The translations under genes and the position numbers were made by a program. 64,000 bases of DNA from Lacrimispora sp. BS-2 (GTDB lineage: Bacteria > Bacillota > Clostridia > Lachnospirales > Lachnospiraceae), in the NCBI RefSeq assembly GCF_040207125.1, contig NZ_CP157940.1:1674001-1738000 (forward strand), written 5' to 3'. A model generated the notes under the pieces. The model was not told where the DNA came from and did not search any database. It saw only the letters and a list, made by a program, of their open reading frames with translations. Of this stretch, positions 1 through 9,411 are shown piece by piece. Each line of letters starts with the position of its first letter. The first letter of the stretch is position 1.

Positions 1-1163
1 TTAATCAGGCTGCCGTCACCTGTGGGAACCGATGCGGAAAACAGGCTTTTCATCAGAATACAGCCTGCGGGGAACTGAAGATATTTGTCTTTTACAGCGC
101 GGCTTATGGTCGAGGTGCTGACCGACAGCTTTTCTGACATTTGTGTCATGGTACATGGTTTTAGTTTGCCTGAATACCGAAAAAACCCATCCTGCTCTTC
201 CAATATTGCATTTGTTATTTGAATAATGGTCTTGCGCCTCTGTTCCACTGCATGAGTGAGAAATCTTGCCCGCTCCAACTTTTTCTTAAAGTATTCAAAC
301 AGCTCCGGCTCTTTTACTTCCGCCATCATCTGGAGATAATAATCGTTTAACTGATAGTTTCCGCACCAATTGTCATTGATTTCTATATTCCATTTCCCAT
401 CCGGATCCATTGTAACGATAACATCCGGAATAATGTATTGCTTTTCGTTCTCTCCAAACCCTTGCAGGGGTCTTGGATTTAATGTGCTGATAAGAGCAAC
501 ATATCTCCTTGCCTGTGCAGATGAAATATCCAATGCACGGGTAATTGAACTTATCTTCCCCTGGGATATGTCCGTTAAATGATGGGAAATCATGTATTTT
601 AGTTTTTCATCATCCAGTCCCAGTGTTTCAATCTGAATTAATAAGCATTCTGCCAGATTTTTTGCAAAAATGCCGTTTGGTTCCAGCTTTTTTAGATCCA
701 ATAAACAACTTTCCGTTACCTGCTCATCTACACCGGTCAGCTGGGCAATCTCCGGAATCTCCAAATCTATAAACCCATTACGATCAAGGCTCTGTATTAA
801 AAAATCAATAACCTTTAATTGTTTATCTGAGTAACGGTCTAACTCCAGCTGTTCATAAACATAGGTATAAATATTTTTCGTATTAGAAGTGTCAAGGGCC
901 TGGTCGCTTCCCTCACTGCCTTCTTCATAAAACCCGGCGGTATTCTTTAAAGGCTCGCAGTTATTCGAATGATACCATGCCTGATAATCTTCCTGACCAT
1001 AAGATTCAGCTCCGGTATTTGTCAGCTCCAGCAAAGGATTTTCCATATATTCATTTTCCATATACCGGTTCAGCTCACAATTACATAATGCAAGTAATTC
1101 CAGAGAAGATATCTGGTTTTGAGACAGTAACTGACGTTGTTCAACCGTTAATTTATGTTTCAT
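1..1163 (-). CDS. rpoN: RNA polymerase sigma-54 factor RpoN, 3' end outside window
   Basis: Alternative sigma factor that directs RNA polymerase to -24/-12 promoters and needs an AAA+ activator. The N-terminal region I is recognisable (residues about 4-45, LTVEQRQLLSQNQISSLELL, acidic-rich after it). The HTH is near residues 334-361 (MTQMSEKLSVSTSTISRAVK). About 387 residues are visible, and the C-terminal RpoN box lies beyond the window edge. The ATG at 1161-1163 follows a strong GGAGGG ribosome binding site. It is the last visible gene of a leftward cluster whose first gene has a sigma-54 promoter, so it may be partly co-transcribed with it, although 247 bp separate it from the preceding gene. 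Family assignment is secure. Confidence 0.95.
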   Translation of the reverse strand, partial: MKHKLTVEQRQLLSQNQISSLELLALCNCELNRYMENEYMENPLLELTNTGAESYGQEDYQAWYHSNNCEPLKNTAGFYEEGSEGSDQALDTSNTKNIYTYVYEQLELDRYSDKQLKVIDFLIQSLDRNGFIDLEIPEIAQLTGVDEQVTESCLLDLKKLEPNGIFAKNLAECLLIQIETLGLDDEKLKYMISHHLTDISQGKISSITRALDISSAQARRYVALISTLNPRPLQGFGENEKQYIIPDVIVTMDPDGKWNIEINDNWCGNYQLNDYYLQMMAEVKEPELFEYFKKKLERARFLTHAVEQRRKTIIQITNAILEEQDGFFRYSGKLKPCTMTQMSEKLSVSTSTISRAVKDKYLQFPAGCILMKSLFSASVPTGDGSLI

Positions 1164-1410
1164 GGCAGCCTCCCTCCTTATTTATCCGGCGTATCAAATT
1201 ACATCCATTGCATTACAGATATGATACCATCCGATTATATTATATAACAAAATCCATGACAGCACTAATATTTTTTATCATTTTCTGTACTTTAATTGAT
1301 CGGGATCATTCCGTATCATCCAGGCAAAAAGAGCGAAGCTGCATATGGCCCCGCTCATTTTTCCATGAAGAACATTCTGCACAAAGGACTTTTTTATACC
1401 GTCACTTTAT

Positions 1411-2439
1411 TTATTCAAGAATTGTAACCCCATCAATTAATTCCTTTTCAAATTCCACCCTGTGATGCTTTGTGTATAATCCTGGTGCACCGCCTGTGTG
1501 AATCATGATGATCTTCTCACCTTTTTTGATTTTCCCTTCCATAACCATATCAAGGATGGCTGCAAAGCATTTTCCAGTGTAACAGGGATCAAGCAGGATG
1601 GCTTCTTTTCCTGCCAAGCGACAAACAGCATCCCTTACCTCCTTTGAAGGAAGATTGTATCCGCCCCGGACATAATCTTTTTCAATGTCAAAATCTTTCA
1701 GCCCAGCGCTTATTTTCATACCATATTTTTCTTTTACGCCGTCAAACAGTTCAACAATACCATGCTCCTTGTTTTCATCAAACGGAGAAATCGCAATACC
1801 TGTTAATTTTAAGCCGGAGTCTTCATTATGGAATCCGCAATACAGGCCCATATAGGTCCCTAAGCTGCCCACGGCAGAAATAACCCGTGCATCACCGATT
1901 CCCATGGCAGCCGCCTGCTTTGTAACCTCAACCGCGCATTCATAGTATCCCAGAATGCCAACATCATCGGAACCGCCAAGGGGTATGTAATAAACGGTTT
2001 CTCCCTGAGCCTCATATTTTTTGACGGTATCCTTAACCAGCTCCTTATACTGTTCAGGAGACGGACGGCCATCATCCTTTTTTATGATTACTTCAGCACC
2101 CATTAACCGGTCTAACAGTAAGTTGGCCGATAATTCTCCCGGATAATCTCCGATTGCAACAATCGCACATCTCATGTTGTATTTAGCTGCCACAGCAGCT
2201 GTTAACCGGCCATGATTTGTTTGAACTCCGCCCTCAGTAACAAGCATGGTTGCCCCTTTGTTCTGCGCCTCCTTTAAAATATATTCCAGCTTTCTAAGCT
2301 TATTGCCTCCCATTCCCAGACCAGTCATATCATCACGTTTAAGATACAATTGGATTCCTAACTCTTCTGAGATATTTTTAAGATACTCCAAGGGCGTGGG
2401 TAAATTCAAAAATGAGACTTTCTCCTGACCTAAAACCAT
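1411..2439 (-). CDS. D-cysteine desulfhydrase / ACC deaminase family PLP enzyme
   Basis: A 342-residue fold-type II PLP enzyme. D-cysteine desulfhydrases convert D-cysteine to pyruvate, sulfide and ammonia. The PLP lysine lies in GGNKLRKLEY (about residues 45-54), the QTNHGRLTAA segment matches the family's usual QSNHxRxTAA, and a late glycine-rich loop (HTGGAPGLY) is present. Length is normal. The start is preceded by AAGGAGG. The gene lies in a run with cysteine desulfidase, a C-S lyase and an amino acid symporter, which supports a sulfur amino acid substrate over aminocyclopropane carboxylate. The Gly in place of the usual Ala in the NHxR motif is a small deviation. Exact substrate is inferred. 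Confidence 0.85.
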   Translation of the reverse strand: MVLGQEKVSFLNLPTPLEYLKNISEELGIQLYLKRDDMTGLGMGGNKLRKLEYILKEAQNKGATMLVTEGGVQTNHGRLTAAVAAKYNMRCAIVAIGDYPGELSANLLLDRLMGAEVIIKKDDGRPSPEQYKELVKDTVKKYEAQGETVYYIPLGGSDDVGILGYYECAVEVTKQAAAMGIGDARVISAVGSLGTYMGLYCGFHNEDSGLKLTGIAISPFDENKEHGIVELFDGVKEKYGMKISAGLKDFDIEKDYVRGGYNLPSKEVRDAVCRLAGKEAILLDPCYTGKCFAAILDMVMEGKIKKGEKIIMIHTGGAPGLYTKHHRVEFEKELIDGVTILE

Positions 2440-2558
2440 TATAATGCCTCCTTATAGATGCTGTTAATAATACACCAATACCAGCCAATACCGGGCCTCA
2501 TGTACATTACATGTGCCCCTGGCTGTATATATTCTAAAAAATTATCTATTCTTTATGA

Positions 2559-3884
2559 TTACTCACCAATCATTATCTTTACAATTTCACGGTCCGTTTC
2601 ACGCATTCCGTCCTTACCAAGCCGTCCCACATTACGTATGGTCTCCTCAACATCACGGTTAATAATTCCTTCGCCACAGCGGAACTGCTGCTCACCATTT
2701 TTAAACATGTCATGGCCTAAAAGCCCTGCCATAACACTGGTGGCTATTTTCCCTGCACAGGAAGGCTTCGCGCCGTCACAGATCATGCCAGAGGTAATTA
2801 CAACAGAATTAACAAGAGTATGTGCTATCTCCTCATATCCGCCGCCTAATAAATAGGTGATACCACACGCGGCGGCACATCCGGCACTGACAGCGCCGCA
2901 GTAAGCGGATAAACGGCCAATTCCAGTCTTTTCATGAATGGATACCAGGTTTGCCAGGGCGAGAGCACGATATAATTTATCCTTTGCTGCACCCAGATCA
3001 TTTGCGTACTCAATGACAGGCACTGAAACCGTGATCCCCTGATTTCCGCTGCCGGAGTTAATAATTACCGGAAGTTCACATCCGCTCATTCTGGCATCAC
3101 TGCCGGCCGCTGCCTTGGCAATTGCGCGGTTACGGACATCCTTCCCATAAGAGGCCATCCAGGTGCTTCCAATGTTTGCACCATAGTTATTTTTTAATCC
3201 CTCTTCAGCAATCGCCATGTTATACTCAATTTGAGGATCTAAAATGTCTTTCACATCATCAACCTGCAAAGTATCTGCAAATTCGATTATATCTTTTAAG
3301 TTTAACAGGCTTTTATCTGTGAGACCTACCTCCTGAGTTTTTTCAATGGCATTTTCACTCCCCGGTTCACTGCCGTCTTCCAGATCAAATAATGTTTCTC
3401 CATTTTTCTCGATCAATATGATGTTTGTATGATACTGGGCAATTCTCAGTTTCACATACTCATTCCCTTTAAATAAAATGAGTACAATGTCAAATGTCAG
3501 TTCTCCGTCAATCGCTTTTACAGTTATCGGCACATTTTTAATATAGTCTCTTATCTCTGACTTTTTCTCGTTGCTGACTACCGAAATAACCTCCAGAATC
3601 TTTGCTGCGTCACCAGCAACGATTCCTGCTGCTACTGCTGCCTCAATTCCTTTCAGGCCAGCCGTATTGGGCACTACAACGCTCTTTACATTTTTAATAA
3701 TATTATAGCTTACATTTACTTCTACTTTATCGGGCAGACTGCCAAGCACTTCTCTCGCTTTTGCCGCACCATATCCTAAGGCAATCGGTTCCGTACATCC
3801 CATCGCCGGCACCAACTCTTCTGTTAAAATCTTCACATAAGTTGTATAGCGTAAATCTTTCGTATCCATATCAATTCTCCCCAT
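2559..3884 (-). CDS. cyuA: L-cysteine desulfidase, CyuA/YhaM (UPF0597) family
   Basis: A 441-residue protein of the UPF0597/L-serine dehydratase-alpha-like family, whose members degrade L-cysteine to pyruvate, sulfide and ammonia with an oxygen-sensitive 4Fe-4S cluster. Family hallmarks are the N-terminal GCTEPIALGY, SGCELPVIINSGSGNQG in the middle, CGAVSAGCAAACG, and the C-terminal CDGAKPSCAGK that carries cluster-ligand cysteines. The protein is full length and has no signal peptide, so it is cytoplasmic. It sits between a glutaredoxin-like gene and a D-cysteine desulfhydrase-like gene, preceded by a structured intergenic segment (3918-3996). The first codons (MGRIDMD) allow an alternative start at the second Met. 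Function is inferred from the family and fits the operon. Confidence 0.9.
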   Translation of the reverse strand: MGRIDMDTKDLRYTTYVKILTEELVPAMGCTEPIALGYGAAKAREVLGSLPDKVEVNVSYNIIKNVKSVVVPNTAGLKGIEAAVAAGIVAGDAAKILEVISVVSNEKKSEIRDYIKNVPITVKAIDGELTFDIVLILFKGNEYVKLRIAQYHTNIILIEKNGETLFDLEDGSEPGSENAIEKTQEVGLTDKSLLNLKDIIEFADTLQVDDVKDILDPQIEYNMAIAEEGLKNNYGANIGSTWMASYGKDVRNRAIAKAAAGSDARMSGCELPVIINSGSGNQGITVSVPVIEYANDLGAAKDKLYRALALANLVSIHEKTGIGRLSAYCGAVSAGCAAACGITYLLGGGYEEIAHTLVNSVVITSGMICDGAKPSCAGKIATSVMAGLLGHDMFKNGEQQFRCGEGIINRDVEETIRNVGRLGKDGMRETDREIVKIMIGE

Positions 3885-3917
3885 TACCTCAGACTTCCGG
3901 TTTGATATCTGTCATTT

Positions 3918-3996
3918 AAAAAAGCGGGGATTTGTGGAGGATTATTGGCAGCATCAGATTATGAAATCTAATGTTCTTATATATCCCCGCTTTTTT
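3918..3996 (-). terminator. Long-loop hairpin with inner stem between grx and cyuA (terminator/attenuator candidate)
   Basis: Perfect 13-base arms at 3918-3930 and 3984-3996 (GCGGGGA core with A/T flanks) enclose about 53 nt. Inside lies a second hairpin (ATTAGATT / AATCTGAT on the transcript strand, 4-nt loop, one G-U pair). The outer right arm ends in a U-run on the minus-strand transcript. It lies between two genes of the same operon, so it would reduce expression of the downstream genes, conditionally or not. Confidence 0.55.
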
Positions 3997-4026
3997 AATT
4001 CAGAACCTGCGCACTCCTTATGGATA

Positions 4027-4284
4027 TTATAACTTTCCTAATACCTCATCCAGATCTAAGGTCTTGGTTCCGTCTTCAAGTATAAAAAATGGAATTCCAA
4101 TCCCACCGTTTCTTTTAACCGCTTCATATGCTGGTTCTGTTTCACGGGCAGCAAGATATGCTTTTAAATCCTTTAAATCTGCTGATAAATTTTTGAAATC
4201 CACGCTGGCTTTCTTATCAATCAGCTTATGCAGTGCATACAGTGTGTCTGGACATAAGTGGCTTCCAATAATTGTTATTTTCAT
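4027..4284 (-). CDS. Glutaredoxin-related small protein
   Basis: An 85-residue thioredoxin-fold protein that starts MKITIIGSHLCPDT. The single cysteine is in a CPDT motif near residue 12. The GIPFFILEDG segment (about residues 64-73) contains the cis-proline loop of glutaredoxins, and a C-terminal LDEVLGKL helix follows. It has only the N-terminal cysteine of the usual CxxC, so a monothiol or thiol-binding role is more likely than disulfide reduction. It lies 19 bp from the upstream symporter gene and precedes cyuA, so it probably serves thiol or persulfide chemistry linked to cysteine breakdown. That role is inference. Confidence 0.75.
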   Translation of the reverse strand: MKITIIGSHLCPDTLYALHKLIDKKASVDFKNLSADLKDLKAYLAARETEPAYEAVKRNGGIGIPFFILEDGTKTLDLDEVLGKL

Positions 4285-4302
4285 AGTTATTCTTCCTTCC
4301 TC

Positions 4303-5598
4303 TTAAGCAGTGATATCTGTTTTTTCAGCTGATTCTTTGTTGTTGCCTTTTAAGTGATTATTGATCCATTCTTTCCCTTCAACCATTCTGGCCACCATCA
4401 TGGAAGCAATCGCATCACCAGAAGAATTTAAGCAGGTAGCTGCAGGGTCAAACAGAAAACCTAAGGTTGCGATTAAAGGAAATGCCTCTGGCGGAAATCC
4501 AAAAAGACTGACAATCAGCATTTCACCTACCAGGCCGCCGCCCGGTGCTCCGGATAATACAAATGCAGACAAAATAGCTACAACAATTGACATGGCATAA
4601 GTTCCAATGCCTGTAAAGGGCTGATGAAACACTCCAAATAAAAATGCAATTTTAACAATCGAAGATAATACCGAACCATCCATATGCATGGTTGCTCCCA
4701 TTGGAAGTACAATTTCCCTAATATCTTTTGGAACTCCCATTTTGTCGCAGGCATCCAGATTTACCGGCAGAGCAGCCATTGAGCTTTGAGTTGCAAAAGC
4801 CGTCAGTGCAGGAGTAGGAACAAATTTCATCATACGGCGGACCGCTTCTTTTCCACCTGCCATGTAGGAATACAATGGAAAGAATATTACCACATAAATC
4901 AAACAGAGCGGATAATACAAGATCATGGAACGGCCGTAATCACCAATCAGGCTTGGTCCGAACTCACCTATTAAGTTGGCAAAATATGCACCCAGACCAA
5001 TGGGGGCAAACTTCATGATTAAATTAACCATTTTCATGATAACATCATTTAGGTTTATAAGCATTTTACCAACAGGGCTTTCGTCACCGCCGCATGCACT
5101 GACACAGAATCCGAGCATGACAGAAAAAATAATCAATGGAAGCATGTTCTGGCGGCTTAAAAGATCGGGAAAATCAGAAACAGTAAGAGCTCCCACAATC
5201 ATGTCACCAACAGCAGCCGCTTCTCCAACTTCCGCCGGACCCATAGCAATTGAGGTACTTGCTGCAGGCGGGAAAATATTCACTGCAAACAGGACAAGTA
5301 CAGCTGCGACAGCACCGGTTCCGATAAAAACAACAATAAGATTTACTAAAATACTTCCAAGACGTTTCATATTTACCATGCTTCCGACAGCACTGGAGAT
5401 AGAAACCATGACCATTGGCACAACGATTGTGAACATTAAGTTAAGGAAAATATCGCCAAGCGGCTTAACAATTTTAGCCTTCTCTCCTGCAATCAAGCCA
5501 AAACCTGATCCGATCAGGATACCCAATACCAACAGGATAGGGAACCGATAGCTTTTCCAGACATCTTTTTTATTCATAAGTACACTTCTCCTTTTCAC
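4303..5598 (-). CDS. Dicarboxylate/amino acid:cation symporter (DAACS family)
   Basis: A 431-residue membrane symporter of the GltP/DctA/TcyP fold with about eight hydrophobic segments. Signature regions are SISSAVGSM, the MDG motif in ATMHMDGSVLSS, and the late SGAPGGGLVGE hairpin. These proteins import acidic or small neutral amino acids with Na+ or H+. Placed between a PatB/MalY lyase and the glutaredoxin/cysteine desulfidase genes, cystine, cysteine or a related sulfur compound is the likely cargo, but the sequence does not fix it. The start may be the annotated Met or MNKKDVWKS eight residues later, which has a better-placed upstream GGAGAAG. Confidence 0.88.
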   Translation of the reverse strand: MKRRSVLMNKKDVWKSYRFPILLVLGILIGSGFGLIAGEKAKIVKPLGDIFLNLMFTIVVPMVMVSISSAVGSMVNMKRLGSILVNLIVVFIGTGAVAAVLVLFAVNIFPPAASTSIAMGPAEVGEAAAVGDMIVGALTVSDFPDLLSRQNMLPLIIFSVMLGFCVSACGGDESPVGKMLINLNDVIMKMVNLIMKFAPIGLGAYFANLIGEFGPSLIGDYGRSMILYYPLCLIYVVIFFPLYSYMAGGKEAVRRMMKFVPTPALTAFATQSSMAALPVNLDACDKMGVPKDIREIVLPMGATMHMDGSVLSSIVKIAFLFGVFHQPFTGIGTYAMSIVVAILSAFVLSGAPGGGLVGEMLIVSLFGFPPEAFPLIATLGFLFDPAATCLNSSGDAIASMMVARMVEGKEWINNHLKGNNKESAEKTDITA

Positions 5599-5639
5599 CC
5601 CAAAATTTTGAATTTAAGTGACTTTTATAAGTATTTATC

Positions 5640-6815
5640 TCACAGACTATTTACTGCATCCTCCAGCTGTTTCATGGCTTTTGCAAGCACGCTTCGCGGA
5701 CATGCTGCATTGAGTCTCATATAACCGGAAAGACTGCGGCCAAAGGTATAGCCTTCATTTAATCCCAGCTTTGCTTCTTCAATCATAAATTTTCTTAATC
5801 TTTCATTATTCATTCCCAATTCCCGGCAATCCAGCCATACCAGATAAGTAGCATCCGGTACATTGGGTTTGATTTTTGGAATGTACTTCTCACAATACTC
5901 CCTGATAAAATCAAAGTTTTCAGAAATATATGGAAGCAACTGCTCTAACCACTCTTCCCCTTCATTAAATGCCGCTTCCATAGCAACTGAGCTAAATGCA
6001 TTATTCCTGTGAATGTCTAAATTCATCCAGAACTTATCAAAAGCAGCCTTCATTTCCAGGCTGGGAAAAACAGTGGTTGATGCCTGTAATCCTGCAAGAT
6101 TAAATGTCTTGGTACCTGAAATGCAGCTTATGACATGATCCTTTGCCTTTTCTGATATCATAGCTGTTGGAGTATGTTTTTTGCCATGAAACACCAGATC
6201 AGAATGTATTTCATCAGAAACCATCAGCACATCATTGGCATAACAGATTTCAAACATCTTCTGAAGCTGCTCTTTTGTCCAGACAATTCCAAGAGGATTA
6301 TGAGGATTGCATAAAAGAAAGATTTTTACCTTCGGATCTTTTGCTTTCTCCTCAAAATCCGCAAAATCAACCGTCCATTTTCCTTCCTCTTCAACCAGCT
6401 GGTTTTCAACCACCTTTCTTTCCCATGCTTCTGTAACATCATAGAATTCAGAATACACAGGAGTCTGAATCATAATGGAGTCCCCTTCCTTGGTAAACAC
6501 CTTGACAATGGAAGACAGTGCCGGTACAACTCCCAGGCTCCAGCTTACTTTTTCCTTGTCAATCTTCCAGCCATGCCTGCGGTACTGCCAGCCAAGTATG
6601 GCATCAAAATAGGAGTCAGGCCGGCATGTATATCCCCATATCCCTTCCATTGCTTTTTCCACGCATGCATTAATGATTGGCTGTGCAGTCTGGAAATCCA
6701 TATCTGCGATCCAAAGCGGAATCACATCCGTGGTGCCAAACTTTTTCTGCCTTTCATCGTATTTTCCTGCGCGGTTATTGCTTCGGTCAACTACGATGTC
6801 AAAATTGTACTTCAT
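5640..6815 (-). CDS. PatB/MalY-type pyridoxal-phosphate C-S lyase
   Basis: A 391-residue fold-type I PLP enzyme. The PLP lysine is in SGTKTFNLAGLQAS (about residue 235), and CNPHNPLG and the SDEIHSDL aspartate motif are clear. MalY/PatB proteins cleave cystathionine, cysteine or related thioethers to pyruvate, ammonia and a thiol. Full length. The first gene after the sigma-54 promoter at 6851-6865, with an AAAGGAG ribosome binding site and a predicted leader of about 25 nt. It is therefore the lead gene of the sulfur amino acid operon. Confidence 0.9.
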   Translation of the reverse strand: MKYNFDIVVDRSNNRAGKYDERQKKFGTTDVIPLWIADMDFQTAQPIINACVEKAMEGIWGYTCRPDSYFDAILGWQYRRHGWKIDKEKVSWSLGVVPALSSIVKVFTKEGDSIMIQTPVYSEFYDVTEAWERKVVENQLVEEEGKWTVDFADFEEKAKDPKVKIFLLCNPHNPLGIVWTKEQLQKMFEICYANDVLMVSDEIHSDLVFHGKKHTPTAMISEKAKDHVISCISGTKTFNLAGLQASTTVFPSLEMKAAFDKFWMNLDIHRNNAFSSVAMEAAFNEGEEWLEQLLPYISENFDFIREYCEKYIPKIKPNVPDATYLVWLDCRELGMNNERLRKFMIEEAKLGLNEGYTFGRSLSGYMRLNAACPRSVLAKAMKQLEDAVNSL

Positions 6816-6850
6816 ATATAGCTCCTTTCAGTTTTATACTTTTATATAGA

Positions 6851-6865
6851 GCAATACACGTGCCA
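6851..6865 (-). promoter_or_regulatory. Sigma-54 (-24/-12) promoter for the cysteine operon
   Basis: On the minus strand the site reads TGGCAC-GTGTA-TTGC followed by T, a full match to the TGGCACRNNNNTTGCW consensus with GG and GC correctly spaced. Transcription should begin near 6840, about 25 nt before the patB-like ATG at 6815. The adjacent upstream gene encodes a sigma-54 activator and rpoN lies at the far end of the cluster. Confidence 0.92.
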
Positions 6866-6896
6866 ACTTTTTATCAACAAGAAAAAATATAAATAA

Positions 6897-6937
6897 AAAC
6901 GTAGAAAAAGCCTGCAAATGCTGCCTTTTCTACGTTT
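6897..6937 (-). terminator. Rho-independent terminator of the sigma-54 activator gene
   Basis: Perfect 12-base arms at 6897-6908 and 6926-6937 (AAACGTAGAAAA and its complement), followed on the minus strand by a T-rich tail. It separates the activator gene from the sigma-54 promoter downstream. Confidence 0.75.
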
Positions 6938-6991
6938 ATCCTTTTGTTATATCTTGTAGAATTTTGACGTGAAAGGAAAAACTTTTCTTTT

Positions 6992-7051
6992 TGGTTGTCA
7001 ACTGGTTATAAATAGGTCGTAAATGGTTTGTTAATCAATTACTATATGGTT
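6992..7051. promoter_or_regulatory. Helically phased TGGTT repeats, candidate activator binding array
   Basis: TGGTT occurs at 6992, 7003, 7024 and 7047, with a related TAGGT at 7013. Spacings are 11, 10, 11 and 23 bp, so they fall on one DNA face. The array is about 125-185 bp upstream of the -24 element, the usual distance for an upstream activating sequence bound by a sigma-54 activator. Binding is inferred. Confidence 0.5.
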
Positions 7052-7074
7052 GTGTACCGGATTATCTTAGCCAA

Positions 7075-9159
7075 TTAATTCATTATCCAATCGACTCCTT
7101 TTTTGGTAATGCTGCTTCCTCCTCTGCCTCTTGAGACAATTACGTAGCCCTTTTCCTCTAATCTGCCTAATATTTTACGCACCTGAGGCTGAGTTAACCT
7201 TATCCTGCGCTTCTGTGCCTCCAACAGAATTTTATCCCGTCCAATGGATTGTCCTGTACGTTCTGCATCGTAAAGAATCTCCAGAATCACCCGCTCCTGT
7301 TCGGTTGGCATGTGGGATGTGCTTTGGTACTGAGGCGGCTTATCTGCGGCATGGATATTCCTTTCAGTATCTTTTATTCCATTCGTCTCTTCTCTGTATT
7401 TGCTTATTCGAAAAACCGGAGGCAAATCATCAATTGTTATTACGGTATGACCAGTGAAACACAAATAATCCACCACATTACGCAATTCCCGTATATTCCC
7501 CGGCCACTGGTATTTACGGAACAACTCCTTGATATCATCACTTAACCGGAATTTTCCCCCAAGTTCCTTTCGAAAACTTTCCAGAATTAAGAATACATCT
7601 TCCTCTCTCTTTCGAAGCGGCGGGATTAACACCGGCAAAGCATTGAGTCTGTAATAAAGATCCTGACGGAACGTGCCTTCCGCTACTTTTTCCTCAAGTT
7701 CTTCATTGGTTGCGGCAACAATCCGCACATCAACATGAATGATTTGATTTCCGCCGACCCGCATGATTTCACGTTCCTGCAAAACACGCAGCAGCTTTAC
7801 CTGCAGCGCCGGACTCATGCCCTCCACTTCGTCTAAGAACAGAGTTCCCTGATGAGCGAATTCAAACAAACCCGGACGTCCTCCTTTTTTCGCACCGGTA
7901 AAGGCACCTTCTTCATAACCAAACAGCTCACTCTCCAATAAATTCTCCGGCATGGCTGCACAATTGATTGCCACAAAGGGCTGATCCCTGCGCTTTGATG
8001 CATTATGAACCGAATGTGCAAACAGCTCCTTGCCGGTTCCTGTTTCCCCGATTAACAAGACCGGAGATTCTGTGCAAGCCATTTTATTTAAAATAAATTT
8101 AGTCTTTAATATGGGCTCTGACTCTCCAATTACATCATCAAAACAATATTTGGCCCTATGCCCCTGGCCCTTTTTCATCAATTGAACCCGCAGCTCATTT
8201 TGACGGCGCTCCATGTCATTAAACTTTTGTAAAATGGCAAATGCACCAACGCAGGTCTCCCGCCTTAAGACCGGACGCACGTAAAGGCTTACCAGATTGC
8301 CTGCAACTCTCACAACCTGGGGATTTGTCTCCTTTTTCTCCTCTAAGCATTTCCGGAATGGTATATAGGGAAATACTTTTTCCCCCATGGTTAAAAGACT
8401 GCGATTTTCAGGAACACAGGTGATATCCACAGCATTTTTGTTGATTGCATATATTTCTCCATGTTCATTTACCGCGATTACGCCCTGATCAAGTACTTCC
8501 ATAAGAATATCAAACTGGCTTTCCAATCTTCTGGAACGGTTAAACATCTGATCAAAATAATAGGTATTGGTACATACCGACTCCTGATACTGTTTAAACT
8601 CAGCTTCTTCCAGCAAATCGTCAAACCCCAGCCTGAAAGCGGCTTCAATCATGGTATCCGCAGAGCAGGTTCTCTGTCCCAGATTTATAATTGTGGGAAT
8701 TCCACCTGGCACATAACGCTCTTCATCCGGAGTAACGGCAATCTCTGCCATATCAGTCAGCTTGCTTCCCGGTGCATAGAGTATAAACTTTAAATGGGTA
8801 ATCCCAAGCTGTTCCAGCTGTGTCACTGCTTCTCTTGCCATTACCTCGGTGATATTAACGAAAATAACTTTCGTTCCCTTTGGAATCTCTTCCAAACGGC
8901 GCACTGCTTCCTTGAAATACGTAACCTGAATTTCCATCCGTTGTGCATCAGCCGGAATATACCGGTCCGGATCCCCCATGGCATCAAAAGCATCCGTTGA
9001 ACCCATATATAAATCGCTGGGTTCCATATTAGCGGCCGTTCCATCCATCATGCTATAGTTTCGTACAACAACTCGTTCCCCAAATACCGACCGAACCTGT
9101 CCGGCATATGCTTTTCCCGCAAACGGGTCTAATGCAATAACCGCAATTCTCTTTTTCAT
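7075..9159 (-). CDS. Sigma-54-dependent transcriptional activator with PAS and C-terminal winged helix
   Basis: A 694-residue enhancer-binding protein. Residues about 1-205 form a PrpR_N-like receptor region, a PAS-like segment covers about 220-330, and the AAA+ domain covers about 345-585 with Walker A GETGTGKE (371), GAFTGA (418) and Walker [17 protein letters not shown] contacts sigma-54, so the protein should be active only with RpoN. Instead of the common Fis-type helix-turn-helix, the C-terminus (about 621-694) resembles a winged helix ending in [11 protein letters not shown]. It is followed by a terminator and then by the sigma-54 promoter of the cysteine operon, which it most likely activates. 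The ligand sensed is unknown, with a sulfur amino acid the contextual guess. Confidence 0.9.
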   Translation of the reverse strand: MKKRIAVIALDPFAGKAYAGQVRSVFGERVVVRNYSMMDGTAANMEPSDLYMGSTDAFDAMGDPDRYIPADAQRMEIQVTYFKEAVRRLEEIPKGTKVIFVNITEVMAREAVTQLEQLGITHLKFILYAPGSKLTDMAEIAVTPDEERYVPGGIPTIINLGQRTCSADTMIEAAFRLGFDDLLEEAEFKQYQESVCTNTYYFDQMFNRSRRLESQFDILMEVLDQGVIAVNEHGEIYAINKNAVDITCVPENRSLLTMGEKVFPYIPFRKCLEEKKETNPQVVRVAGNLVSLYVRPVLRRETCVGAFAILQKFNDMERRQNELRVQLMKKGQGHRAKYCFDDVIGESEPILKTKFILNKMACTESPVLLIGETGTGKELFAHSVHNASKRRDQPFVAINCAAMPENLLESELFGYEEGAFTGAKKGGRPGLFEFAHQGTLFLDEVEGMSPALQVKLLRVLQEREIMRVGGNQIIHVDVRIVAATNEELEEKVAEGTFRQDLYYRLNALPVLIPPLRKREEDVFLILESFRKELGGKFRLSDDIKELFRKYQWPGNIRELRNVVDYLCFTGHTVITIDDLPPVFRISKYREETNGIKDTERNIHAADKPPQYQSTSHMPTEQERVILEILYDAERTGQSIGRDKILLEAQKRRIRLTQPQVRKILGRLEEKGYVIVSRGRGGSSITKKGVDWIMN

Positions 9160-9240
9160 GCTTTACCTTCCTGTAACAATATAAGCCTCCAACATCAGTC
9201 CACGCTTCTCTTACTCCAGTTATCTCTAGTATAACATAGC

Positions 9241-9267
9241 AAAAAAAGCAGGTAAAGATATACCTGC
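9241..9267 (-). terminator. Terminator after the fec-type transport operon
   Basis: Arms GCAGGTA (9248-9254) and TACCTGC (9261-9267) with a six-base loop, followed on the minus strand by seven T (9247-9241). It lies 145 bp after the ATP-binding protein gene and upstream of the sigma-54 activator gene. Confidence 0.75.
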
Positions 9268-9411
9268 AGATCATTTCTGTCTGAAACAGGTGGTCACTGG
9301 ATATACGTCTGACCTTTTAAAAGCGATTGATATAAATTTCTCCGGTATAAGTTATTATACGGAATTTTTTCAAAAGCAAATAGGATTCTCCATATAAGCG
9401 GCTGACGCCTT

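Noticed and set aside
4976..5551. Long open frame opposite the symporter gene
   Set aside because: It mirrors the hydrophobic codons of the real gene on the other strand and has no ribosome site or recognisable domain.
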